A DNA stretch of 64,000 nucleotides from Trichoplax sp. H2 (lineage: Eukaryota; Placozoa; Uniplacotomia; Trichoplacea). The number at the start of each line of letters is the position of its first letter. Within the stretch, counting starts at the first letter, position 1. The stretch spans positions 62,001 to 126,000 of the forward strand of contig NOWV01000205.1 of the NCBI GenBank assembly GCA_003344405.1, read 5' to 3'. Below the pieces are notes generated by a model. It worked only from the letters and a program-made list of their open reading frames with translations, did no database searches and was not told where the DNA came from. Positions 32,241 through 45,303 of the stretch are shown here, piece after piece. Both the position numbers and the translations under genes were made by a program.

Positions 32241-33263
32241 ATACCATTCTCAAATTTACACTTACTGATTTACTCATTACATCTAGTATACCTATTTGCT
32301 GCATGCAGTACAATATCTCTGATACAGCAATATAATATAGGTGCGCTATCATTAAATGATGAAAAATTGTATTAAAGCAAATTTTAACCAATTAATCTAC
32401 CTACGATAAATTCGTACAACTCGATAACAATTACACTCCAATAAAGGCTGCTATAATAATATCTAAGACTGCTGATTCCATTTTCCAATTGATAAAACCA
32501 AATTTAAAATCCAGCACAAGACTCTTGATCAAATAAAAAATAACATTTAAATTAATTCCTGCTTATTTCTAATTTGTAAATTCAATTAAATTCTCCTTAC
32601 TTGAATAACCCTATCATAAAATAGTTTATTTAAATTTTTACCATCACTACTGACAAAAAATTCAATGTGTGAAATAATATTCTATTTACTTGATAAAAAA
32701 TAATACATTTAATAAATGTTAATCAATGCATAAGTTAAAGAACGTTTTGATTATTGATGATTATAAAACATTCGAATAAAGAATCTATTCAATATCAAAA
32801 ATATCTTGATATTTAAAGTGAAGTATTATAAAAGAATATGAAAATATGCCTAATTGAAAATGTAATCTTGCAATTACATTTATCAATTTCTTTATTAGCA
32901 TAGGGATAATATGTTTAGAAAACAGTATTTCGTTTATTAGCATTATTATCATACTGAGTAATACTATCGTAATATGAATAAAATAGTGCAGAATTATTTT
33001 AAATCAATCCGTTGCAGTATATAGTTTCATATATGTAATGAAGTCAACCGTAACCCACGGTGAAAATTTCTCATAAATATTCCATCATAGCAACTGAAAT
33101 AAAGTATTTGTTCTTCAAGTAGTTAAAAAATAAATTAGTCACTTTCTTTCCATTGGATAAATAGGTGATATTATATTTATTTCTATTGCTTTTAAGTAGT
33201 CAGATTCATTAATATTTGATGTTCTTCCAAGGGCATAGGGAGGCGAGATTATAGGATTTCTGT

Positions 33264-33478
33264 CATTTAGCCAAATAATCTATTCCAAAGTTCACCTGAT
33301 AATAGGCATGAATTTTAAATTAGATAAGTCAGCACTTCTTTTACTCGCTATGTAGACTGTATTGGTGATGTTTGATACTTTTCTTGTGATACAGCGTAAT
33401 CAGATAATATGATTCATATCCTTTAGCAAAATAATCTATTGAAAAATTCACCTAGACAATAGGCATGAAATTTAAAAT
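33264..33478. repeat. Imperfect direct repeat, ~55-bp unit, ~155-bp spacing
   Basis: A segment beginning TTTAGCCAAATAATCTATT at about 33266 recurs as TTTAGCAAAATAATCTATT at about 33421. Each copy continues through AATAGGCATGAA. Confidence 0.75.
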
Positions 33479-34424
33479 TTAATCATAGTGAGAGACCATC
33501 GGTCGGTCAGAATATTTTTTACTTCTCAACACATACGACATAGTAGAATTTACAGCATATCCACATTATTAATTAGATAGCATAAATTATTGTGTATTCG
33601 AGATTGCCTGCACGCGTACGCATTAATCAAAAATTACTATAGTCTGGATTTTTCATTCAGAAATCTATTTCTTTATTCTAGTAATATAACTAGATACGAA
33701 GATAAATTCGTCATATAGTTTTCATGCACATTTTAAAGTGAATTAAATAATGTATGAAAGTAATCGGAATGTGATTTACTGATAATCTCAGTATCAGAGA
33801 AGTCAATTTTAAATCAAGACCAAATGTATAAATAAATAAATGATAAAAGGCGATCGAACGTTTATTTTTTCATTAACTGCACCCGTGAAAGTATCCATTA
33901 TTTTAGTAACAGCATAATCTAGAAATCCATTGATTTCCCTTCAATTACTACTCTGCAACCATTATAATATTTAAATAAATAACCTGGTTTTATTTTAATA
34001 AATATCCTTATTAAAGAACACCGGTATTAAGTTTGATCTATATTTGAATTCAATTCGACAGCGGTCATAAAGGTAGTGATATCCATGATGCTACCAAATG
34101 TATCGGTTGTTGCCTGTGGGTGGTATTTTATGCTAGATGATAGCGCCATGTGTATCTAGCCAATCGGATAGTTTACAACATTTGATGATGCGTAAATTTT
34201 ATTCATACAGTATATTGGAATGTAAAATTTTTTTATTATTTTCCAACATTGGAAAGAGTTAGCTTTTGTAGTGAGACAGGCAATATTTTACTAGATAGCG
34301 CTAATCAATTTGATCTATTCTGTAAACTGAGAATATTAAATTGCTTTTGTTTATTTTACTTTCGGACGTAAATGCCGAATGCCACTATCAACAATGCTAT
34401 TAATATTGGTAGCGTTTAAATTAG

Positions 34425-34755
34425 CTGGAAGTTGTCTCTAAGCCTTTTTCAATTGAAAAACCTTAAATGGTGTCTGGAGCACCGGATATTACAACTGTCT
34501 GATCGTCTGCTTCTTATAAAATATCTTACTAGAAAGGTAATATTATGTCACGCAAGCGTAAGAACTTGTACTCTTTTTCATTCTTTTTAGCAATTCCTTT
34601 TATCATTAGCGTATCCATACCAGTATTTACGAAGACTAGGCCATAATAAGGAAATTGAAATTCAGGGCAACCTTGGAAAAACCCCTTTTCAAAGTAGTGT
34701 TACCAGTACTTCAAAATCTCTATTGGCACAGTATTACTTTATGTCAGATTTATAG
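34425..34755 (+). other. Candidate exon pair of an unrecognised gene
   Basis: An open stretch from about 34425 ends at AGAAAG before a GTAATA donor at 34537. The next exon starts after a pyrimidine-rich acceptor (TTCTTTTTAG, exon from 34591) and stays in the same frame to a TAG at 34753-34755. Joined, they read about 90 residues, leucine-rich at first (CLEHRILQLSDRLLLIKYL) and then polar. The phase agreement and good acceptor are suggestive. I do not recognise the protein, and no upstream exon or start was found. Confidence 0.35.
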
Positions 34756-37325
34756 GGTTATTTTCTTAGCCGTAGTGCCTTCAATCTGAAATCCACAAAA
34801 TTCAATCTTTACAAGTTATTGTAACGGTAATAGTAGTCGTAGCCAATTATTACGTTATGTAGTATGTTTGCACATATACAGTACTAGCCCGATATTTTTG
34901 CTATTCTCCTCTTTATCAGCAATGACTGCTGTAGTTCTTTTTCCATATTTCTTGTAAACCCTTCTCCTCATACAGCACTTTTTTATTGACCACTATGCAA
35001 CTTTTCATTTTTATTATATTGCATAGCAAGACTAACCTCTTATAAAATAATTCATCCTGAATGCTCTGTCAATAAGGCAAAATTTCTGAGTGATTTACTA
35101 TAACATCACGATTAAGCACAATGTTAATGTTTAAGGAAATACTTATTAACGTAACCTTAAAGTCATAACGCAAAAAATCATTCCTGTCCGTAAGCATGAA
35201 ACAGGAATTGCGTAGAATTAATGTGGATATCGTGATTATTCTAAGATATATTATTATCCGCCGGATGAAGGTCAACATCTACACAACACTCAGTGAAAGT
35301 ATGCACGTATGCTTTTATTTTACGGCATTCTATTACGTAGGCTTTATATTTTGTCATTCTATCACATTTATTCTTTATTATATGCCATTCTATCGTGATA
35401 GGGAATTATTACATATGAATAAACGTATGAAATCCACCTCTAAAAAGCAATACAGTGCCCAAATATGACGATTAACAAAAGAATAAAATCAGTGGAGTAT
35501 TTCCGAATCGCTGTTTTTGACCTATATAACCACAGACGCAAATGTTTCGTAATGTTTCGAAACTACTTTTGTAATATGGTGTTATTGTTGCATTTCCAGC
35601 TGCAAATAGAGATCTCTAATAGCTCTACAAATAGAAAATGTTTTTATTACTTCCGGCAAGAAGAAAGATACGAAAAACGAGTATAGACTTGATCCACTAA
35701 AACACCAAGAAGAGCCAGAACAGTAAAAAAATCGTTTAAGAAACGAAACAAACTGCATATTCTAAAAGCAAAATTCAAATACAGCACGTGGATAGCAACA
35801 ATAACTGATTCATCAACATAGTACTGTGACTACTGTCTATAAATAGTATAATGCGTGCAAACTATATTTTAATCTCTTTGCCATGCAAAATTCGCTTAAG
35901 AAAAGATGTACTCTTATAGGTTACCACTGCTACCACATACCACACGTATACTGAACGCTAGAAAAGCTGTGTAGGACAATTCAAATTATCCGACACTTTT
36001 ACTTTACCTCCTTGCTTACTCTTTTCAATTTAATCGCAGATAAAAAGTTGTCAATTTTATTCAAGTTTAATTAAAATAGTGTGCCGTATACTTCAATAGG
36101 AAGTTATATTGCTTAGATTGCCATCGGATGTTGCATAGGAGGATTCAATAATGAAACCAAATTGAGTTGATTGATTAATGTTAGTGTAGTCATATGGCCA
36201 TATCAATAGCTTATGAAGTATACCACTAAATTAATGTTCATGATTTCTGGATAGGATATATCCATTCTTGTATGCATCATAAGCAGTAAATGCTACAGTA
36301 TATGACAGTATAATAGATCACAGTGTGGTTCGCCAGTACAATTTATTTTGTCAATTTATTGATACTTAACTATTGCCGATCATTACAGCAAAGCAGAGCA
36401 AAAGATTGTTCTGTAGAGTCTTCGTTACTATGTAAACTAGTCGAACATACAGTATGCTCATTATGCCTTGGGTATTATACGCACTGCTACTTTTTACTTT
36501 ATAATTGGAGCATATCTAGGGCCCGCAGAACTAAGTGATGTCGGAATAAGTAGCTATAGACAGGCTAAACACTGGATTTGTTGATTATATAGAAATGCTC
36601 GTGTACATATACATTAAGATGCAGTGGAAAATTCTTCATTGAATGATATAACTTTCATTTATATCATTAAAATCGAAATTTTATGCCTTAGTATATAAAA
36701 TCAATATAATATATGAATCATTCGTGAATTGATCTTATCGAGTCAAATTTTTGTATCTTGATCAACACTTCCTGCCAGACAAATTGCAGATTACGATAAA
36801 TATAGGCTTCTACTAGTCAATATCGTAAATATTTTTGAATATTATTTGGAGCTGCTAAAGATACAAAATAAGTCTTATCTTTCCAAGCGAAATTGTCCAC
36901 TACCTAGGATGATATCATAGTAGTAAAACTTAAGATTTAAATATATTTCCTAGGATTGGTTGTTTCTCTAGGACTGACGTAACATATACATAATTATCTT
37001 TAATTTGCAAAGGGCTAGGAAATATTGTACGTCGTAGAAAATAGACTTATATAAACAAGGCATTATCTTTATATATCCACAAAGCTTCATATGAAGCAAT
37101 CCTATTTTTAAACTTTATACCATAGATCTGCTCGTTCAATTGAACTCGCAACAATAATTAATTCAATCTCATTGATACGCGCGTTTTAAGCTACAGTATA
37201 TTAACATGTTACATCAATGAAGATATAACTAGTCGAATTGATCTACTCCATTTAATCGAATTGGGCTGTTCCCTAACCGTTATCGTTTCTATAGCATTCC
37301 ACAGCACCGAACAACTAGTTTAGGC

Positions 37326-40233
37326 ATGTTAAGTTACTTTCGCAATCAATCAACCACATCGACTCGACTGAATGTAGATGAAAATATTAAACCTTTCGAT
37401 CAACTACCTCAACCGGATCAATCACTGTTTAGTCAAATTCTCTTCTTAATGCGTGACTATAAATTGCTTACTGAGCAAAATCATATTTGTGCTTCTCCGA
37501 TCTTTAAAAGGTTAGGACCGATTTTCAAAACAACGAACGGTGGCTTGACGTTAGTCATGACAGCGGATCCAAAAGCAGCAGAATCGATGTTTCGCGCTGA
37601 AGGCAAGTACCCGAGAAGGATGGACGTCTACCCTTGGCTGTATTATCGAAGTGAATGTAATTTGCCATTGGGTATTTTATTAGGGTAAGGTTTATAACTT
37701 GAGGTATGAATTGTACAGCCAGTGAATGACAGATAGTGCATTAAGTTAACAGCTACAACATTGCTGTACAGAGCAAAATCCATGCATTTTTGTTTTACTT
37801 AGCATATATAGTATTGATCACTAATTCATTGAGATATTGCAACATAACTATGACTTACTGCCAGATTCCATGAACTAGACTTTGAAGGATATTTACTTAC
37901 TGTTGATAACGTACATCTACAGAAGCATCAATTTATGAATAACAAGCGCTAGCTGACTATCTGCTAACAAGAATTATTTGCATCGTCATTATCTACTTCG
38001 GTCTTAAGTCTTTTTATTCAGAATGAAAGGACTGCAATGGAAACTGTTACTCTAAATACTTTACGATAACTGAATCTACAATAATTTTAATATCAGTGTT
38101 TTCCATAGTAATGATGAAGATTGGAAAGAGACACGTAGTGCCGTAGATAAAAGAATGCTTAAATTAAAAGATGTTCAAGGTTACTCAAAGATCATGAATA
38201 AAGTAATCGATGATTCTATCTCTTATTTATTACAGCTACGTGGCAAAGACGGTGTCGAAAATGAGATTAATGGGTTTGAAAGCCAGACTTTCAGATGATC
38301 GCTAGAAAAGTATGCATACAGTTATAATCCTTAACGTGTACTGATGGCTAAATTTTAATGTATAGTAAAGATATGAATCACAGTTGGCTTCAAAAACTGC
38401 CATAGTAAACAACTAGATACAATATAAATTCGAGGTGATCTGTTTTAAATCCTTAAACAATATCTTCATACATACGTATGTGCACTAATATAATCCGAGA
38501 ATTTTTACTCTTTACACATTTGCTTGCCCTTTTCAGTAACGTTGATACTTACTAAAATGATATCAATATTAATAAATGCAATTTGAGCATAATACAATTT
38601 CGTTGATATATGTTTTCTATCTTTCTAGCTGTGCTGAGCATAATTTTTGATAAACGAATTGGTTGCTTCGATGATCCATCTAAGTAACGCGGGGAATTAT
38701 TTTACAATGCCGTCGTTAATATGATGGAAATGACTTCACCGCTATTTATGCTACCCCCGTATTACAAATATTTGAAGACAAAATATTGGAAAAGATTTTG
38801 CAGTCAATGGGATACTATGTTTGAGATTGGCATGGAGATCATTCGTGAACGACAAGAGGAATTAAAATCCTTACCAGCATTGAAAGAAGATGATAAAGTG
38901 GATTTCTTAACAGATATAATCCAAAGAAGTAATCTATCAGATGAAAGATTAAATACTACTCTTATCGAGTTAATGCTTGGGGCCTCTGATACAGTAAATT
39001 GACATAGATTAATATTGTTACCATGGCCTATTTTATGGTCAAAACTGCTCATAACTGACAGTCAATGACTTAATAGCTTCTTGAGATGTTTTATATGCTA
39101 TAAGGACATTGAAACTAAATAATTTGACGTTGTATAGGAATAATCTACAGTACTAGAATCATATCGTAAGTTACTTGCTCGTGTTTTAAAACTAGACAGC
39201 AAATACGATAACTTGGACTTTAATTCTGCTATCTAAATACCCTGGAAAGCAGAAAAAATTACACAAAGAAATTAAAAGTATTTTAAAAGATGGCGAAGAT
39301 CCAGATTCTGAGACGGTGCATAACGCTCCTTATTTAAGCGCCTGCATCAAGGAAGCTATGCGGTAAGGTACATAAAAAGGATAAAGGGTACCGTACTATA
39401 GTTATTAGGATAGTTCAATAAATGATTTCTTATATAATGCTGTACACATTGTCAGCGTTCAAATCCAATTGGTTTTATTAAAAAGTGCTATGACTATGGG
39501 GATATTATTAATACTTTTAGGCTTTATCCAGTTATCTTTAATCTGATCAGACAAGCAAAGGAAGACGTAGTTATCCTTGGTTATCAAGTTCCTGCCAACG
39601 TGAGAAAATTTTCTGATCTCTACATCATAGTAGTCTAATGCAATTGTGAAAATATTTGCTAAAAATTTTCTAGAAATACGTAGAATTGACTTGGTTAAAT
39701 AAGCGCAAATAGTCATAATTGCCTTCTTTCCTTGTATGGACTCCGATAATCCTTAATTTGTATGAATTATTTCGCAATGAGGAGTATTTTCCTGAACCAG
39801 AAGAATTTAAACCCGAGCGTTGATTAAAAGATGAAGGTGGCAATATCCCAAGAGCTGGATTCAAATTCTTACCATTTGGCTTTGGTCCACGTATGTGTAT
39901 TGGGAGACGAATCGCAGAGTTAGAAATGCACCTCTTATTAGCTAAAGTGGGGCCGCATCTCGAAAAATAGTTAACTAAAATTATTATTTATTATAGATTG
40001 ACGTTGTTATCAGATCTAATATGAACAGGCCTATTGCCTATGATAGTTAATAACTGAATGAAATCAAATTTATATTCTAGTTGATAGAGGTATAACACAC
40101 TCTATGTTCTTTTTTTCAGTTGTCTCAAAAATTTGTCATTGGCTGCAATAACTTGGACCATACAGGAATGATAACAAGGGCAACGTTAACACCTGATAAG
40201 GCAGTTAAGATAACACTAACCGAACGGCCATAA
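37326..40233 (+). pseudogene. Degenerate mitochondrial-type cytochrome P450
   Basis: All seven exons of the intact paralogue at 19018-22175 can be traced: 37326-37684, 38109-38309, 38629-38993, 39196-39362, 39521-39599, 39740-39946 and 40120-40233. Lesions: TGA at 38296-38298 where the intact copy has TGG; TAA at 38685-38687; TGA at 39821-39823 in place of the PERW tryptophan; one extra A at the end of exon 2, which shifts phase; and GG instead of AG before exon 6. The core motifs survive (I-helix GASDTTANT, KEAMR, haem loop [12 protein letters not shown]), so inactivation seems recent relative to the duplication. The N-terminus is shorter and differs from the intact copy. Sequencing error is unlikely to account for five independent lesions. 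Confidence 0.88.
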
Positions 40234-41927
40234 AAGCGACTACAATCTATATCATTTATAGTTGCGATGGAAATGGTGACTAAACTACGAAAGGATGCAA
40301 GATTAGTTGTAAAAATCACTTATCCATGTGCTTAAAATGTAGCAATATCTTTTAAGCATTTAGCTATAGCATTTTTAAATTTGTATTTTGTATAGGTGAA
40401 CGATCTATAGAGCCTATATGTTGTATTTCGTTATCTTATTTAATTAAGCAATCTCATGTAGATGAGTTCAGTTTTCCGTAAGAATGACTTCTCATTTACT
40501 ATTACATTCGTAATATTATATCATTAGAGTTCATGATGTAAGACAATATTTAAATACTAATACTTTCACACTATGAAGATATAGCCATCTTGCTATCTAT
40601 ACTAGAAGACTTACGCTCATTACGCTTGGCATATTATATTTAATACATACACATAGCGGTTCACCTGTAATGTATAACTTCATCAATAAATGAAATCATA
40701 TTGAAATTGCAAACTTGCCTTGGTGTAGACTAAGTAACATAATTTTATAATTTTTGTACAGTATATAATCATAGTGTAGTAATATGCTTGTGCAATAAGA
40801 AGCGTATAGTGCGCACTTTTCTCTCTCTTTTATTAGCAATAATGAGCTGAAAGTGATTACTTTAGGCAACTGTATATTGTACTATATAGTAGTAGATGAT
40901 CTGCAGTACTATATTGTATTTGGAAATCAATCATGAGATGTACTCAGTATAGCGTCTGGTAAGGCGCAGCACTGTATAAATATAAAGCTTGATTAACAGG
41001 GTCTTACTTTGCCTGATTTAATCTGTTGCAGAGTCGGATTAGATAGCAAGTGTCGGGTTAAGGTAGTTTATGTGCTTTTATTGGCATATCGATGGTACAG
41101 TATGATATCGTAATAAAAACAGTTTTTATTTACTCCTTAGCATTGAATTATACTGTATAAACTTTTAAAACCATTCAAGTATGATCTCATCGTAAATCGA
41201 TGAGGAAATTTATTGTGTACGACCATTTCAACTAACTATAATAGAATAACGTGAGTCGAAAATGAACTAGGAAAGATACGAGAAAAGACACGCCTATTGG
41301 TTCTTGTATAACTTCATGCACATTTTTACTATTCATTGCAAATATGAAATTTTTATCAATCTCTACATAGGCCAAGTAATACAAGGATTAATAAATTAAG
41401 GTCAGCAAAAAGTTTCAATTTTATTATTATGATTTTAAACGAATCTAATATCAAAATGGATTAAAACTGAAATTCAGTATTGAGAATTTGAACGCCTCTA
41501 ACCTAAGATGCATCTATACTATCAGATTGAAATTTACTTTGCTCTTATAGTCATACTGGGAAATTAGCAGGGAGAAAAGTAATTTTCCTTTATGTTCCGT
41601 ATAAAACATAAACTTCATATAGCATAGTCATTCATTTCTTATATACTTCCAACATTGAATTATCTTGGTATAACCATTTGATATATGCATAGCATTACGA
41701 TAAACGCAATCATGAGCAAATCATAATCTAAACTGTTGCCACTGTGTAAAGTTATTTACAATTATAAAAGGCTCGAAAGAGCTAGACAATGCGAATTTTA
41801 ATTACACTTAAAAGGTAAAAGTGAAAATCTTCTATTGCGTGCGATATAATTCCAGCAACAAATTTTCTATAATTTGCAAAGGCACAACATATGTACCGGT
41901 ATGTTGCAAATCTTAATGCTATCTCTT
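40234..41927. other. Convergent intergenic region, nothing seen
   Basis: This lies between the 3' ends of the P450 pseudogene and the cysteine-rich membrane protein gene. It is AT-rich with no supported frame, repeat or RNA gene. Confidence 0.6.
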
Positions 41928-43358
41928 TTAAATATAAAGCGATAGTGTTATCAAGATAGACATTAATATTTGCCTTAAAATGTAATCATTGCGTCTTCCA
42001 GTATTGGAAAGCAATACCGTGCCTTGTCTCGTAAACACAGTATTAGAGGGTACTGCAATTGGTTGCAGCATGTTCACTATCCGATCTTGTTGATTTGGAA
42101 GGATAGAATAACGTTGGAACCATAAATTATCGCTGTTGTTATTGAGATTACATAATGGAAGATGTAAACAGTAAAATTGATAATCTTTTGCTTGTGGCTG
42201 CTCATTAGTTAAACTATTAAATTTTTGCAAACCACGCTGATAAATTCTTAATCCAAGTAAAGCTAATTCAGCCATATAAGTTGGCATTCTCATATTTTGT
42301 TGATATAATGGCTTGCACAATGTTGTTAATTGAATATTGCACGTAGTAGAATTCTGATAAACTGTAGTATTTTGCTTGTTATGGCAAATTTCTAGAAGGA
42401 AAGTAAAGTTAGATTGCTGTATTACTTGCCTACATTTAGGATTGTTAGCTAAACATTGACTTGATTGATACTTTAGCTGAGCTGGCTTTGAGGAGCAAGT
42501 GGGATACAATAAATCGACAATTAATTTGCGTATGTCGTTGCCGCAACTAGAGGTTTCATTAAGTGTGATAGCATCAACGGCTAATCCAACAATTTCGTCG
42601 AACAATAATTGAGATTGCGAAGCAGCATACAGACTGATAGATTTCGATCCAAGGTTCACTGTAGAGTGTCTCAATTCGAATTCCACACATCTTGACCTTT
42701 CCATAGCATATAAAACAGTCGTATTTTCTTGCTGAGAAATAAATACATAGACTACATCAAATCACTTATATGTTCTGATCGATTTAATTAAAATTAGTAA
42801 GCGTCTTTAAATGCAAAACATAGATAATATCAGGTTGAGCAAATATAAATCAATATTTTAACAGTTAACTGTTTGCTTTGGCATCGAAAAATAATGCATC
42901 AATGCAATTTTAAGGGAATAATCTTTTAGCAATTAGCATTTTCACTCTACTCAAGTTAGTTTAATTCTGGAAGCAATCAAAGTGCTTCAAAAAAAGAAAG
43001 GAAAACTGTAGCACTAATAACTATATAATCGAATCGGTCTGAAAAGCAATTGAGAAAATATTCTCTAGGTAATAAATACATAGTCAAGTCTGAATTATAT
43101 AGTCAGTTGGAATCGATGTTGCTATCAAGATAAGCTTAACTGTAAACGATAGAAGTAGCGAAGTACAATTTCGAGTTGTTGCGATAAAGTATAGTGAATT
43201 CGATAAGTTGTATGTAACTAGAATTTGATTTGACTGCTGTAATATATCCTAAAATTTTCCATTTTAGAAGCACAGCAACTTACCGTCCTAGCTCCGGTGC
43301 CAAAGCAAAGCAATATGCAGAGAGATAATACTTGCCAGTTTTCGCTCATTTTAAACAT
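41928..43358 (-). CDS. Secreted/GPI-anchored cysteine-rich protein, possibly Frizzled-CRD-like
   Basis: Exon 1, 43358-43284, encodes a signal peptide (LSLCILLCFGTG). Its GTAAGT donor joins in phase 0 to exon 2, 42731-41928, giving about 292 residues; a second ATG at 43349 is also possible. The ectodomain has ten cysteines and at least five N-glycosylation sequons. The segment CGNDIRKLIVDLLYPTC recalls the C-x-LxxFLCxxYxPxC block of Frizzled-type cysteine-rich domains, and the number ten also fits, but the remaining spacing is divergent, so this is tentative. The C-terminus is a short hydrophobic tail (ILMSILITLSLYI) ending at the stop with no cytoplasmic residues, as in GPI-anchor signals. 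It is head-to-head with the kinase gene at 45304. Likely a cell-surface protein of unknown ligand. Confidence 0.72.
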
Positions 43359-45303
43359 GACTCGAAAAGTTAGTAGTGAACTATAGACGATAGCTACTGT
43401 CAATGATTAGAGCTTAAAACAGTCTGACAAACTGTCACTCCTGGTGTGAAAATTGATTTTGAGAATGAACATCAATCTCAATCGTTTTAATACTGCGCTC
43501 TTAAAGCTATCCTATTAAGTTGGACTGAAATACACTAGGCTAAAAATATTCATATCGTAAACAACGAACAATTTTCCTTTCTTTCTCACAATCACATTTC
43601 CACCTATATTAAGGTATCGTTAACTTTATTTTGAATGTCTAACAAAAATTGCTTAATAATTTGAGTAGTCAAGTTCTTATTTGGCTCATTCAGTGACGAG
43701 CTACAAATTCGTTGGTCTGTTTTTAGTAGCCTAAATGTAATGGACTACGTCAATAGCTTGGGCTGGTATTCTGATAACGAGAATATTTGGAAATAGTATT
43801 GGCTCCTGTATCCCCCAAAAAGCTAAAAGAAATACATAATCGTATTTTTTGCGATCAGATAAATTATAAAATGACAATGACGTAAATAGTATTACTGCAA
43901 ATATTCTTGCATTATCACATATATGCATGTGTTTTAGTAAGTTAAAAGTAGGGCGCCATGAGCTTATACTATATGTGTATAAGTTGCATTTAATAATACG
44001 ATAGTTACTGGACTGTAGCACACTGGCAATAGCTTAAAAGAGTTATCTCGAACTATTATTTACATAAGTTCATGTTGTAGCGTGATACTTACAGAACGTA
44101 GGTCTAAAGCAGTTTTCTTCTTATTCTGTTCAGTAATTAGCAAATTTAAGAAATACTGTATGTGCGCTTATTAGGCCATTTTATTCTGGCATCTCTGGTT
44201 AGAATGAGACACTGTTATAGCTATTGGATATAGATCGCCAAAGGTTCTTTTTATGCCTTTATAATGACATTGAGTACAAGATTGGTATTTGTATCGTATG
44301 ATCATAAAATTCATACAACGTAGTGCTGCACTAAAGAGGATAGCAAAATACACTAGATATTTACCATAGAATCAATTTGGTTCAACAAGTGAAATCAGGC
44401 AAATTAAATCACATGTAAACTGCTTGTAAAAAGTTATCACTCTCCCAAAATGTCTTTGCTTTAATTTTATAGGCTTCATTAAATCTCATTTAGATATAGC
44501 TCGTTTCATTCATTTGGGACTATTTATCTATTGCAATGGACATAATAACTTGATTACTAAACAAAATTTAGTCGTGCTACTGCTAATCAACTAAATATTC
44601 GGATCTATGAATCCGGAATTTTACCCTATTAAAATATTTATTGTTCTAATTTGGCTGATAGAAGTTGATATCTAACTAGACAGCGTGCACTAGTTTAATG
44701 GTGGTTATGCTTTACTCGGGGTATACTGATTGTATATTCAATCCAATAATTGTAGAGTAAAATGTACGTTGCAGTACGTGAAGTATCACCAGAGCGGGTT
44801 TAATCAGTTTTATGGAATGATCCTGAATAGAGATATTCAATATTTTATACAATTTATCTCTGCCCGCGATAATCGGAAATTGTTACCAATAAATTAAGCT
44901 GAAACTCTGATTGTATATGATAGAGATAGTTTGAACTCTCTTACTTAATATCAGCGAGAAATTCTATTAACCCAAAAATGATTTACCATTTTACAAGATT
45001 ACAAACTTTACTCTAAGCATAATATGGTTACTAAAAAACACGAATATAAATGGTTACATTATTTATTTTTATAACAATTTTATTTATACCTTTGAACTCG
45101 TGACTATGTCTGGTCAATAAATGCAGAGTTTATGTTGCTGTCTCACATCTTTAAAGGTGATTTATGGCTTTGGGTAACGAATAGACTATTGATAGAGATT
45201 TTCTATAAGGTTTTGATTATTATTCAGTGTTTCAAAAATTTTGCTTTGGTTTAGCCAATGCTCTCTGTACAAGATTTTTACACATTACGAAATCTAAACC
45301 ATC
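43359..45303. other. Head-to-head intergenic region, no gene supported
   Basis: This is the shared 5' flank of the minus-strand cysteine-rich protein and the plus-strand kinase. A 96-codon minus-strand frame at 43731-44021 has no motif and was not accepted. No GTAC cluster is present here, unlike the other two divergent intervals. Confidence 0.5.

Larger units (their letters stand above)
32241..37325. other. Gene-poor region between the peptide gene and the P450 pseudogene
   Basis: This contains an AATAAA at 32440-32445, an imperfect direct repeat (33264-33478) and one candidate exon pair (about 34425-34743). Open frames at 35196-35468 and 35465-35686 overlap slightly but have no recognisable motif. 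Nothing else is supported. Confidence 0.5.

Noticed and set aside
35196-35686. Two overlapping plus-strand frames of 90 and 73 codons
   Set aside because: They have no family resemblance, no good splice sites and lengths compatible with chance.
38296-39823. Stops in the second P450 restored by A-to-I RNA editing or UGA recoding
   Set aside because: Two stops are TGA at tryptophan positions, which editing could in principle restore. The TAA, the phase shift and the lost acceptor could not be repaired this way, so decay is simpler.
43731-44021. 96-codon minus-strand frame between two divergent genes
   Set aside because: It has no motif, no supporting splice or poly(A) context, and its hydrophobic composition follows from AT-rich DNA.
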